Part shown: positions 33,536-44,436 of the stretch, piece after piece
Layout: each line of letters begins with the position of its first letter
Position numbering within the stretch: the first letter of the stretch is position 1
NCBI GenBank assembly: GCA_009746045.1
Contig: RPFO01000026.1
Location: forward strand, 4,525,320-4,589,319
From: Mesostigma viride
Lineage: Eukaryota; Streptophyta; Mesostigmatophyceae; Mesostigmatales; Mesostigmataceae
Length of the DNA stretch: 64,000 bases
Direction: 5' to 3'
The notes under the pieces: model-generated
What the model saw: the letters and a program-made list of their open reading frames with translations, nothing else
Database searches by the model: none
What the model was told of the DNA's origin: nothing
Translations under genes and position numbers: made by a program

Positions 33536-34754
33536 ATGCAGCCTCAGTTTACTGCTACGCAAGAGCACATTGTCACCAAAGTTTCCGAGGCCACAGCCAC
33601 TGTGACCGCCTGCCGGCAGGTGGAAGGCCCAGTCGGCCAAGGCACGGCCGTTCGAAACTTGAGGCAGTTGCTACTGACCAAGAGTAGATGCGACCTGGCC
33701 ACGCGAGTCCCCGAGATCACCGAGCAAACGGCCACCATCGCCGCCCAAACTAGCTGCTGGTAGGGCTATCGATGACCCCTCGACTCGCGCCTCCTGGGCT
33801 GAGGCCTGCTCAAGAGCCATGCAGGCAACCTCTCAGTACCACCACCACCATCACCACCAAGCTCCAGGAGATGGAAGACACGCGCTGCGAGGCCGCTGAC
33901 CGCGACCGTCGCCGCTGCCGGGTCATCCTCAGGCGCTTCGACATGCAGCCGGAGGAGACCCCAGACTCTCTTCTCCACGAGCTGAAGAAACAACTCTTGG
34001 CGTGCATGGAGCTGCCAGGTGCGACACTGCAGGGCGCCTACCGTGCCTGCCCCATCCACGGGACGGCAAGGCTGGGCCCCCTCCAGTGGTCCTCACCTTC
34101 AGCGACATTACAGCCCGAGTTCGGTTCCTCTCTCGCCACAAGAAGCTGGTGAACACCTCCTCAGTGGTCGCTTGACGACGACCTGACGCCAGCCCAGCAG
34201 CAGCAACGCATCGATCAGTGGCCTGACTACATCCGCGCCACAAGCCCAATTACCCCGAGAAGCCCCATGCTGGCGGGGCGCGGGGACCATGTCAACAAGA
34301 AACTGTGGAAGCCCCACCGGGCTCCCCGGCCCTGGGATAGAGCACTCGAGCTAACTAGTTTTCTAGATGGGGGCAATCGATTATGAGATTGCTTAGGCAT
34401 TACAGCACTTGAAATGATATTAGCCGGCCCAGCGAACGTATAGTACCTTCAATTAGCTCTGCCAGGCACCAATAGTGTGGCCATCAGCTTAATTGCGCCT
34501 TAGCCGGTGTCTTAATTGAGCCCACCTCACCTTTGTAGAATTCTCCCGATTTCTGGCCTGCGCTGGTTGTCTCTTTGATAAGCTATGCGTCAGCCTACCT
34601 ATGGTGTTGCACTGGTTGTATCATGCACCCACAGTGATGCGCCGGCCCCAGCACCATGCTGTGGAGAGAGCGCTCTCTGGCTAGCTGCCCACTTGCGGCA
34701 GTGAGAGAAGCTTGGGCGCGCCCTCCCTCCTCGCTGTGTGTATACGTAGTGCCT

Positions 34755-36458
34755 CCAAGCGGTCCATGCTGCCCACCCGGCGGTCGCTATTCAGGCCTAC
34801 TTGGATGATATCTACCTTCTGGACCCTGTGCCGGACACCACCGCGGCTCTGCTGGCACTGCAGACCGCGGTGGCCGACATCAACCTCCAGTTGACCCTGG
34901 CCAAGTGCGCGGTGTACTCGCCCCAAGGTGATTGCTCCGGCTTTCCGCCCCAGCTCTTGGGCCGGGACGAGCGCCTCCATGGGTTGGATGTCCTCGGCGT
35001 TCCGGTTGGCGACCCCGCGTTTGTCATTGATGCTCTGCGGGCCGCCCTCGAGGCACGCACTGAGGTACTGCCCTTGATTGCGCGCCTTCATGATTCGCAG
35101 ACCAAGGGTCTGCTTCTGTGGTTTTGCGCTCACCCTCGCGTCGTTCACTGGCTCCGGGGCGCTCTTCCGGCTCAGGTCCGGCTGGCCGCCGAGGGCCACG
35201 ACGAACGCATCCAGTCGGCCTTGGCGCAGCTGGTCCCGGGCCCCGACCTCCCGCCACATGCTATTCGCATTGCCTCCCTGCCTGCACGGATGGGTGGCTG
35301 TGGTCTGACTCGTGCCGCCCGGCTGGCCCCAGCAGCATTTTTGGGCTCCGTCGCTCAGTCGTGGGCGGAAAGCTGCCGGCTCCTGCCCCTTTTGGCAACG
35401 GCAGCGCCTGACCTCCTGGACCCCAGCAACCCCTTGCCCTTCGTCACTGCCATCCAGGAGGCCTATGCTGAGATCCAGCAGGCCTGTTCTCCCGTCCGTG
35501 CCGCTCAGGCGGTACAGCGCCACCTCCCTCGCGGCACTCCCTCGGTCGCCTCCGTTCAATCTCCCGCCGCATTCCCTGCTCGCGTCATCGATAAACACCA
35601 GAAAACCTACGCGGGTATTCTGCACACGGCTGATTGGATTGCTCTTTTCGCGGACCTCAACGCCCAGGGACGTGCGTGGAGCCCTGTTCTCGCTTTCCTT
35701 GCGGAGTGTGGGCTCGGCGTACCTTCGTGCTCTTCCCATGGCCCCCCCATTCGCCTTGGCTCCCAGCCACTACTCGGTGGCGCTCCGGCACCAGCTATTT
35801 GCCCCGCAGCCTCTTGTTCCGGCCGGGCGGCCTTGTGGTAGCTGTGGGCAGCCGCTGGATCCCACGGGGACTCACTACCTTTCCTGCATGGGGGGCCAAC
35901 AGAATCAGAATTGGTATTTGTATTTGCACACTGTCCTCCTGACGGTGGTGCTCGCCATGATTCGGTCGGTTTTCCCTCACGCGAACATCCGGTCCGAGGA
36001 TGCGGATGGCGCTGCCTTCTATTCCCCCAACCACCGGCCTGACATCGTGGTGCTGGACTTTGAGGGGGGTGGCCAGCATCTGCTTATCGACGTTTCGGTG
36101 GCGCGGCCCTTGGCTCTTAGCCACGTGGCTGGGGCCTCCCTCACGGCAGGTTACACGGCGGACTGGGCGTCCGGAGCGGGCCAAGCTCCTGGCCTACGGC
36201 GACGTCGGGCACCATCGTGTGGTGCCCTTTGTCCTGGAGGAGTTTGGGGCCATGGGGCCCCTGACCGCCGCCTTCTTCAAGGAGTGTTGCCGGCTCCGGG
36301 AGGACCGGCTGGACCTGGAGGGCCAGCGGGCCTCATGGTCGGCGCGGACCTGGACGTCATATTGGCGTCAGCGCTTGTCGGTGGCGCTGACTCGGGCCAT
36401 GGCTGACATCATGCTCCGCCGTACGCGGGCTGATTTTGCGGTGCAGCAGGGCTATTAG
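34755..36458 (+). mobile_element. Non-LTR retrotransposon with restriction-like endonuclease, 5'-truncated and frameshifted
   Basis: Starts inside the reverse transcriptase at VAIQAYLDDIYLL (the YLDD catalytic box, near 34800), and continues through a thumb region with LPARMGGCGLTRAA. After a frameshift near 35700-35740 comes the zinc knuckle CGSCGQPLDPTGTHYLSC, then RPDIVVLDF and LLIDVSVARP, the PD-(D/E)XK restriction-like endonuclease. A second shift near 36165 leads to AKLLAYGDVGHHRVVPFVLEE and a C-terminus ending RRTRADFAVQQGY. CCHC plus endonuclease after the reverse transcriptase defines the R2/R4/NeSL-like group. Not functional as it stands. Confidence 0.85.
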
Positions 36459-36599
36459 GTTCCTCCCGTTAGGAGTTTCCATTGGTCTTATCGTAGTATA
36501 GAGATTTGACATGGCTCTGTATAGAGGTTAATAGCTGGGCGTTTGCTTTGGTTTGAGTGATTTCACTCTGCTGTAAGTAATTATATTATTAATGTATAC

Positions 36600-36965
36600 G
36601 TAGTATAGGATTCTCCCGATTTCTGGCCTGCGCTGGTTGTCTCTTTGGTATACGTAGTATAGGGTTGAAGGATCCTTTACACTGACTACTTGGCACCCAC
36701 GTGACGCAGTCACGTGCTTTCATGAATGTGTCCCAGGTGCCGTCTAGGTTGTCTACTCGCTCTATCTAGTAGAGCGTTCGCAAGCCATAATTTCAATGAG
36801 CAATACTACACATATTTCCCTCTCCATTCATATCCGTCATCCGGAACGAGTTGAAAATGCGGATAAGATAACGGCAGTCTCGAGCTACCATGGTCCGGAT
36901 TCTCCCGATTTCTGGCCTGCGCTGGTTGTCTCCTTGATGATGATCTTCCACCCCATGCCAGCTAG
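36600..36965 (+). mobile_element. Dispersed repeat copy, plus orientation
   Basis: Two occurrences of TTCTCCCGATTTCTGGCCTG followed by CGCTGGTTGTCTC (36610, 36900) bracket a segment matching 7700-7960 and, inverted, 31256-31440. A palindrome CACGTGACGCAGTCACGTG lies at 36699-36717. Confidence 0.65.
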
Positions 36966-37089
36966 GCCGCCTTCTTAGCTATCAATATACATCATGGTGG
37001 TGCAGGTGTGCACACTTTGTGCACCCAGAGCAGGTTCATAGTTTACACCCTACCATTGCAGGAAGTAGCCCAGCTAGAATGTTATTAAT

Positions 37090-37555
37090 TAATAGACACT
37101 GAGCATAATTAAGTCCTCAGTGGGAGGGGAACATGGGATGGAATGGATGGTATAAGCTATCTAGTAGGTCCTAGTTACAGGGGTGTGGGCACCGCGGCCC
37201 GAATCGCTATGAATGCAATACTTGGTCACACGCGGAGCAGGCCCACAGGCTTGGGGGTGGTCTCCTTCATCACTACTTGCCATCTATCCTTGCGCACCAT
37301 CAGACTGCCTCCATTAATTAATTAATTAATAGACACGTGACTGCGTCACGTGAGCATAAAGTCCTCAGTGGGAGGGGAACATGGGATGGAATGGATGGTA
37401 TAAGCTATCTAGGTCCTAGTTACAGGGGTGTGGGCACCGCGGCCCGAATCGCTATGAATGCCATACTTGGTCACACGCGGAGCCCCCACAGGCTTGGGGG
37501 TGGTCTCCTTCATCACTACTTGCCAGCTATCCTTGCGCACCAACTGCCTCCATAT
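37090..37555 (+). repeat. Direct tandem duplication, about 230 bp
   Basis: Copy 1 at about 37090-37320 and copy 2 at about 37325-37555 share CCTCAGTGGGAGGGGAACAT, GGCACCGCGGCCCGAATCGC and later blocks with only small differences. Copy 2 carries the palindrome CACGTGACTGCGTCACGTG (37334-37352) where copy 1 has only CACTGAG. Confidence 0.85.
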
Positions 37556-37929
37556 TACAGACAAACCAGGAGGCTGCCCGGGGGTGAGCCCGTCACGTCT
37601 AGTGTAGCACATTTTCTGATCAGGCACTCCGCAAAGGTGAAAACCGTTTGCGTTCAGGGCCGGGCCGCGGAAAACGCGGAAAAACGCGATCTGCAAATGA
37701 ATCCGACCGTAATCGAACTGGGGACCTCTCGCACCAACTTTCGCTGACTATAGGACGGACGTCTCCGGTTACCATGGCATCGCCAACTGACACCTACAGT
37801 CATCCGCAAAAGGTCTCCTTTCCGGGGAGTGATGCAAGCCTTTCGGATTTGGTACTAGATAAATCACTCGAGATCTGTGTGTAGGAGTACTACACACGTG
37901 TCCACTCGAGACTTGTTCAGCACATGTCC

Positions 37930-38870
37930 ATGCCGAGTCTATCACGAAAAATCCACGGGTGGCGGCCCTGCCGCGCGCGGCCGGGGGCACGCCAGGTGAG
38001 GACATATATCGCCCAGGCTGGGCCCGCGGGCTTGGTGCCAGCTAGTCTATCTGATGTATCTACCTGATCTGTGCGGGCCAGGTGCCCGGCTAGGCCCAGG
38101 CGCCTGTGCCTAATAATGTGGGAAACATAGGGCAAATCAGCGTACAAATCCTTATTACTGATGTGCAAACCAAAGGGGATGTTAAGGGCCTTGCGCAGCA
38201 TCTTGGCGACGGCGCCGTCGAGTCGTTGCTCCAGCTCCTGCGTCAGTGTCACACGTCTCGGCGCCGTAGGTCAGGATCGTCCGAATGACGACCTTGAAGA
38301 GGTCACGCTTGACGATCCGGGGTAGGGCGGGGTCGCTCCACCAGTGAGCGGCGGTGGTCATGGAGGTGCGCCCACGCCATGCCGATCCGTGTCGTCATGT
38401 CGTCCTCGCAGTCGGAAAGCCAACTGCCGAGCAGCTTGAAGCGGCCTGAAGGAGGGTAGTTGACCTCGGCATTGTCTAAGAGGCGGAGTGTGGGTGGGGG
38501 CCCTGCCATGCCGAGGGCTAGGGCCTCCGTTTTGGGGCTGATTTCTAGACCAACCGCCCGAGCCTCGAGCGCCAGGCAGTCCAGCCAGAGTTGGGCAGAC
38601 TCCGGCTTCTCGATGAGCGTGATGCATGTCGTCGGCATAAATGAGGTCAGCTAGTAAATTCTGCTTGTTAGTCGGCCCCCCTTCCCCAAGCTCGTTCGTG
38701 ATCGCTAGGCCAGGGGCACGGCCTGCAATGCTAGCTAGCAAAGCGAGCACGTGCCTGGCGCATAACATAATCCACTACAATAATAAATAGGTACGGCGAC
38801 AGGACGCAACCCTGCCAGACGTACGCCGGTCTGCAGTGGGCATGGCGGGGTAATGCCGTGTTGAGTGCGC
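37930..38870 (-). mobile_element. Non-LTR retrotransposon remnant, reverse transcriptase palm to C-terminal part
   Basis: On the minus strand in broken frames: QGCVLSPYLFIIV near 38800, DLIYADDMHHAH (YADD box) near 38650, SPKTEALALGMAGPPPTLRL near 38530, then LEQRLDGAVAKMLRKALNIP and LGLAGHLARTDQVDTS near 38070. It is related to the copies at 28 kb, 45.4 kb and 47 kb, with multiple stops. Confidence 0.8.
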
Positions 38871-39581
38871 ACCGAAGTGGTCGACCCCTCATACAGCGTG
38901 CGGATAGCTAGAATGTAAATTAAAAGCCATACGCCCCTTCTCAGGGATATGTGCTACATGTACTCCCAACGGAGATATGTTTCGATTTTTTTTTGTTTAA
39001 TGTGACGCAGGCACGTGTTATTTAATTAGTTCATGAGAAAAAACATGCTGTATTAAGTTGTCTCACTCTGTAGCATGCACATGTTTGATATAAGATATCA
39101 CATGCGAAATCATGCAGTTGTATCTCTTAACATATACATGCTAAGTCACACAGTGCTGAACACATGTCATTCCGTTTTCATTGATCGAAGTGAGCTCCAC
39201 CATGGCTCTTATAGCACATTTAAGAGCGGATTTACGCGATCACGCTTGGACCCCACTTACTGTTTTCGACACAAATACCTACGTGTCAATGCTTTGTAAC
39301 AATGCATTCCTATACCTTATCCATGGCAAGATTTGGTGGCATTTTTTAACGCTCATGAGTTGCGCACCATTCCAATGGCACTAGAAAAATGACCATGCAG
39401 ACACCACAAAACAATGTCTTCTATGCAGCTGCCCCCCTCGGAACAGGATCACATTTTGGACCGGGCAGGTTCTGGCTCGCATTGGCCCTGCTGGAGGGCA
39501 ACCAGGAGATGCATTGCCCCTGGTTTCTAGCGGCTGCTACCAGGCAGGGGAGGGAGACAGGAGGGTATCAAGGGCCCCGAT
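38871..39581. other. AT-rich intergenic stretch, nothing recognised
   Basis: No supported gene. It contains GTGACGCAGGCACGTG (39001-39016), similar to the palindromes near 36.7 and 37.3 kb. Confidence 0.5.
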
Positions 39582-40302
39582 TCAGCAGCGAATCGAGCTA
39601 TCCAGGTCAAACAGATATTCATACACGTCAGGATCCGTGCTGTTCAACCGGGAGAAAGCCACCCCGGTGACTTCCCCGAAGCCCGCTGTGCCCATGGCCA
39701 GGCCCTGCGGGTCACTCAGCTCACTCGTGGGGGTCGTGTCCTTGTACTCCAGGGAAATGGAGCTAATCCGTCCGAGGCCGGTGAACTGGAACAGCTCGTT
39801 GCAGAATGATGTGAACTGCTGGGACATGCTGACACAGTCGGAGACGAGCTGACCGTCCACTGACCGGTACGAGTCACTCCAACTGGTTTTCGCCTCGAGC
39901 GAGTAGGTGTATAGGTTCCTGCATGCGGGGGTCCAGCTCTGCCCGCCGCCGAGGCTGCCACGCAATGCATTATGATGAAACCACGCGCAAGCGAGAAAGA
40001 CATTAAGTTGTCGCGCATACAGACAAGAGACAGGGAGGTATAAGCGGACACTTGCGCCCAGGCGTCTCCCCCTGCCCTATAGGGACGAGGAAAACGTATT
40101 GAAACCAGGAAGAGCAAGGAGCACTAACTCACTTGTCGCAACCGGGATCGGCGGAAAACACGGTTGTGTCCTCGGTGGCGCGCACCCACAAACCCTTCTT
40201 GCCGCAGAGGAAGCCGAACGATCGTGCCGCCTCGACAGGGGCCAGTACACCCGCCGTTAACACGATGAGGGCCAGCACCGCGGCAGGAAAACTGCGCGCC
40301 AT
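39582..40302 (-). CDS. Small secreted protein of unknown function, two exons
   Basis: Exons on the minus strand are 40302-40133 and 39954-39582, joined in phase across a GTGAGT...CAG intron to give 180 aa. The N-terminus MARSFPAAVLALIVLTAGV...APVEA is a clear signal peptide, with cleavage likely near residue 25. The mature part has six cysteines (FLCGKKG, PGCDN, PACRN, SDCVS, SFCNE, SIRC at the very end), which suggests disulphides. I recognise no family. The frame extends upstream through LRPTS repeats without an ATG, so the ATG at 40302 was chosen. It sits alone among mobile-element remnants. Confidence 0.65.
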
Positions 40303-40317
40303 TCTTTTGCCTTCAGC

Positions 40318-40390
40318 AGAACGTCGAGACGTTGGTCGCAGAGACTTTGGTCGCAGAGACGTTGGTCGCAGAGACGTTGGTCGCAGAAAT
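40318..40390. repeat. 15-bp tandem repeat just upstream of the secreted-protein start
   Basis: Four to five units of GTTGGTCGCAGAGAC lie 16 bp or more upstream of the start codon, in the 5' UTR or promoter. On the gene strand they are in frame and encode LRPTS, but no ATG precedes them. Confidence 0.85.
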
Positions 40391-41896
40391 GCCAACGACT
40401 TTCAAGCTTGCCGTTAAACACTTCCCCACAGCTTCCCCTACCGCATCACCCATCATCGAGGTATCGCCGCCTAACACCCATCTGGCCTGCGAATGCCACC
40501 AAAGAAGATCTAGGAAGATCACAGCTCGCAGTAGAAAAATTAGGAAACATAAGCACGGTTACAAACTGACGGGCTGCCATAATTGTCATTAACACAGGTT
40601 GACGTCCTGCGTCAATTCCTGACGGAAACTGTGAACTCAGCTCGCCCCTTTCTTGCCTGTAACCTGAACAATTATGGCGAATCGGGGGACGGCTACGCGT
40701 GCCAGTGGTAACGCAACCACAACCGCCATGTTTGATCTCAAATGATTAACACGTTAGGTCAGGGCACAGGCTGGAGCGCAGGCATCAGGCGTGGCAAGGC
40801 ATCGGGCATGCTATTTAGCAGACTGGCAAGAGGCAACTGGCAGGACTGGTATTGCTCATGCATGAGTCATGGCCTGTGTTACACACACGTGGTGGGCATG
40901 TGGCAGCGCCAAATGGCGTACCTATATTCGTCACAAACCAGTTAGTAGCAGCAGAGTCTATAGTGCCGAGGGGGGGACAAACCAGCTTATTGGTGTCCTT
41001 GAATCAACAGCTATACGGTACCAAGTTGACTTGTCCACTTGGCCTCATCTTGAACGGAATGGTCAATCATTACCGTAATCATGGGGCAAGGGCCCTTCGC
41101 TATCAAGGATCACATCAAACAAAAAAAACATAATCGGGCTCCGTCGCTCCTAAGAAGCTAATAATATTTATTATTGTGCGGCACTGTTGTTGTTGTTGTT
41201 GTTGCCCGCGCCGCACATGGGCACCAGAGATTTGCGATTTGTGCGGCACCGAGAGTCTGAGACTGGCGAATGAGACTAAGTAGCGGCCTAGCGGGGCAGC
41301 CGGGGAGCTACTTAATTAAGTAGGGAAGCTTACTGGTAAGGTAAGATACGTAATTTTGTAGTCTAGCTCGGAACAACAGCCGTAGGCCTGTACTACCGCT
41401 GTACGCCCGGCGTAGCGGTCGACGCACGACGTGACAGGAAAGGGATCGAAGTCATAAAACTCGTCAAATTAAAGTTCTTATACGTAAGTGACAGCCACAG
41501 TATTACGAGTCTGCAGAAATTGCGATTTCAGGATCTAGATAATAGTATCAAAGATACAACCATTATGCAAGTTTTTTGGATATTAAACTGAATAACGCGG
41601 CTGCGGCACGGATTAAAGGTCATGTTCACCATCGCCCATCGAACATAGGGTCGTATGTGTTACTTATATATTATCAATATTAGAAGAGGATGCGCGTGCA
41701 CATTATCTATAAAGATCGGCTGCTGAAGTCTTTCTATCTGCATGCAGTGGCTGCCAGGTTTTGGGCGCAGGTTAGAACACCGACAATGAAATACTTGAAC
41801 TGGATCGAAACTTCAAAGAACGGAGGGGTGTATACTTTAATTGCGTAGTGGTATGATAACATGCAAAGCAATGGTGATATGATAACGTGCAAACTG
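40391..41896. other. Intergenic stretch, nothing recognised
   Basis: Short open frames only. There is a TTG trinucleotide run near 41187-41205. No gene or RNA supported. Confidence 0.5.
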
Positions 41897-41932
41897 CCCT
41901 AAACCCTAAACCCTGAACCCTAAACTCTAAAC
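41897..41932 (-). repeat. Degenerate CCCTAAA telomere-like tract
   Basis: Four to five CCCTAAA-like units with changes (CCCTGAA, CTCTAAA). Orientation is opposite to the tracts at 4.7 and 13 kb. Confidence 0.7.
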
Positions 41933-41939
41933 TTGCCCA

Positions 41940-43600
41940 GGGAGCCTTGGGTGGGAGGCTTAGGCTATCGATGCTTCAAAAGATGCCTAGACGTGGGTGG
42001 GTTCAGTGGCAGGTTGGAGGCTGATGCCTTGGTGTATGCCTTGGTCCATGGCTGGCCGAGTAGCTGGGAGCACTGGCAGTTGGACAGGGTGGGTAGGTGG
42101 CTGGCTGGTCATGGTGGATGGATGAGTGCAAGAGTGGTCGGTAATAGGCGGAATGCCAGGTGGTTGGGTGATCGATAGGCTTTTGGGACTTTTAAGTGGG
42201 TGGGCTGTTGGATGCGTGAGTGAAACAATGGCATGGGTTTCAGGGTGGTGGGTTAGTGGTTGGGTGGTTAGTGATGCGTGTGGGTGGATGGGTGGGTGGG
42301 TGGGCCATTCGTGGTTGGTGGCTGATGGATGTGTAGATGAATGTGGGTGGGTGGGTGGGTGGGCGAAGGGACGGGCGGTGTTCGCACAGATATGGATGTG
42401 TTGGTGGGTCAGTGGGTGGGTCAGTGCAATTATGAGGGTGTGGGGGCAGTGAGTGGTTGAGCACTTGAGTGGGTAGGTGTGTGGGTGGGTCAAGGGTGGG
42501 TGGCCGGATGGGTGCATATGGGGCCAGCTGCCTAGGTGTTTAGGTGGGTGGGTGGTTTGAAGTGGTGGGTGGCTCAATTGGATGGGTGAATGCCCCCTTA
42601 TTACCTATAGGTGTGTGGTTTGCGCAGGTGACTGGCTGGTTGGGTGGATGTCCAAGTGGGTCGGTAGGTGGCTGGGTGCCTAGGTGCACGCGCGGTTATA
42701 TAGGTTGGGTGGGTGGGTGGGTGGGTGGTTGGTTGGGTGGTTGGGTGGGTGGGTGGGTGGGTGGGTGGGTGGGTGGGTGGTTGGTTGGGTGGTTGGGTGG
42801 GTGGGTGGGTGGGTGGGTGGGTGGGTGGGTGGGTGGGTGGGTGGGTGGGTGGGTGGGTGGGTGGGTGGGTGGGTGGGTGGGTGGGTGGGTGGGTGGGTGG
42901 GTGGGTGGGTGGGTGGGTGGGTGGGTGGGTGGGTGGGTGGGTGGGTGGGTGGGTGGGTGGGTGGGTGGGTGGGTGGGTGGGTGGGTGGGTGGGTGGGTGG
43001 GTGGGTGGGTGGGTTGGGGGGGGGGTCGGGGTTGGGGGGGGGGGGGGGGGCGGGGGGGGGGCGGGCGGGCGGGCGGGCGGCGGGCGGGCGGGCGGGCGGG
43101 CGGGCGGGCGGGCGGGCGCGGCGGGCGGGCGGGCGGGCGGGCGGGCGGGCGGCGGGCGGGCGGGCGGGCGGGCGGGCGGGCGGGCGGCGGGCGGGCGGGC
43201 GGGCGGGCGGCGGGCGGGCGGGCGGGCGGGCGGGCGGGCGGGCGGCGGGCGGGCGGGGGCGGGCGGGCGGCGGCGGGCGGGCGGGCGGCGGCGGCGGGCG
43301 GGCGGCGGGCGGGCGGGCGGGCGGGCGGGCGGGCGGGCGGGCGGGTGGGCGGGTGGGTGGGGGGTGGGGGGGGTGGGGTCATTGGGTGGGTTACTGGGTG
43401 GGGGGGGGAGTGGGTGGACGGGGCACTGGGTGGGTGGGCGGGTGGGCGGACAGGTGGGTGGACGGGTGGGTGGACGAGTGGGTGGAAGGATGGGTGGACG
43501 GGTGGGTGGCTGGGCGCACGCGCACGCGAGTGCCGTTATGAGCATTTGTGCGTGTGGGTGGCCAGGTGGCTTCATGGGTGGGTGACTGCATGGGTGGCTC
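41940..43600. repeat. GGTG/GGGC low-complexity domain, G-quadruplex prone
   Basis: Degenerate GGTGGGTG sequence from about 41940 tightens into near-pure GGTG (42706-43014), then a G-run (43015-43060), then GGGC with GGC interruptions (about 43061-43345), and back to degenerate GGTG. For over 600 bp the plus strand has GGG runs every four bases, ideal for stacked G-quadruplexes. All frames here are spurious. Confidence 0.95.
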
Positions 43601-43739
43601 GGTGTGTGCAAAGCAAAAGAGATGGAGTCATGGAGACATGGGATATGCCAATACCATATCACGGGAGCATACATGGATGCCAATTGCCAGGTGACACATG
43701 TCAGCTTGGTGTCACTGCGCCTTGATTTTAAGTGAGACA

Positions 43740-44436
43740 ACTTGATGTTTGCTCGGCATATTCTCGACATGTATTACACGCATATATCATGCATGGTGTG
43801 GTAGCAATCGAATTTCTGGGTTAGTGATGTGGCCTGCATTGTTCACCTTTCTTCCCATTTTGCAATGTGCCACTTGAGTAGTTTAGAGGTATGGTGTCAT
43901 CGGGAATATATGGGCGTGCACTGCACATCACAGCTTTGTGGCATACTGGCAATGTCAACCTAGCAATGATCACCACTCACTGCTCAGGCAATGATTCATT
44001 CGCATAAAGGTTTTGCACACTTGCTTGCTTGTACTATTCAAAGATTGAACATGATGGGCCCTGGCTCGGGAAGCGTTTTGGTGGTTTATCTTGCATGTTT
44101 GAAAATTTGTGAGTAAAACAGCGAAAAAAGGCGACAAATGCTGGCAAAAGTCACCATTTGGGGCTCTGACCGATCTGAATTTTTTTGCACATGTGTGCGA
44201 CTTGTTGAGACCATATATATGTGTCAGGTGCTGGCATGACGGCAAATTAGGTTTGGTGGCCTGCGCAGTTTGTCTCCTCGATATGTTTGGTGGCGATGTG
44301 ACATTAATTGGATGAAATGTTGATTTAAATGGCCAATGATGACAAATGCTAGCAAATTTAACTTTGGCTAGCATTTGTCACTTCCCAGGGCTCCAATTAA
44401 ATTCATTCATTCATTTGAATTCATTCATGTCCATTC
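43740..44436. other. Intergenic stretch with a hairpin at 44341-44379
   Basis: No supported gene. GACAAATGCTAGC (44341-44353) pairs perfectly with GCTAGCATTTGTC (44367-44379), with AAA/TTT able to extend the stem past a bulge. Confidence 0.6.

Larger units (their letters stand above)
28870..34390 (+). mobile_element. LINE ORF1-type element interrupted by three insertions
   Basis: An uninterrupted relative lies at 48760-50590. Blocks that match it are about 28870-29068, 31160-31255, 32938-33216 and 33537-34390. The matching coding part near 33860-34150 reads EDTRCEAADRDRRRCRVILRR and DSLLHELKKQLLACMELPGA, followed in another frame by PPVVLTFSDITARVRFLSR-like sequence. This resembles the RNA-binding ORF1 protein of L1-like elements. 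Both copies carry frameshifts. Confidence 0.7.

Noticed and set aside
37640-37760. Intact tRNA gene on the minus strand
   Set aside because: A T-arm-like block (GGTCCCCAGTTCGATTACGG) is present, but no pairing acceptor stem or anticodon arm could be built by eye.
39582-40395. Secreted-protein start at 40395 including LRPTS repeats
   Set aside because: The frame there begins with TTG, not ATG, and would bury the signal peptide.
42544-43770. Gly/Val/Trp-rich, Gly/Arg-rich and Pro-rich frames on both strands
   Set aside because: Translation of GGTG/GGGC microsatellite in all frames.
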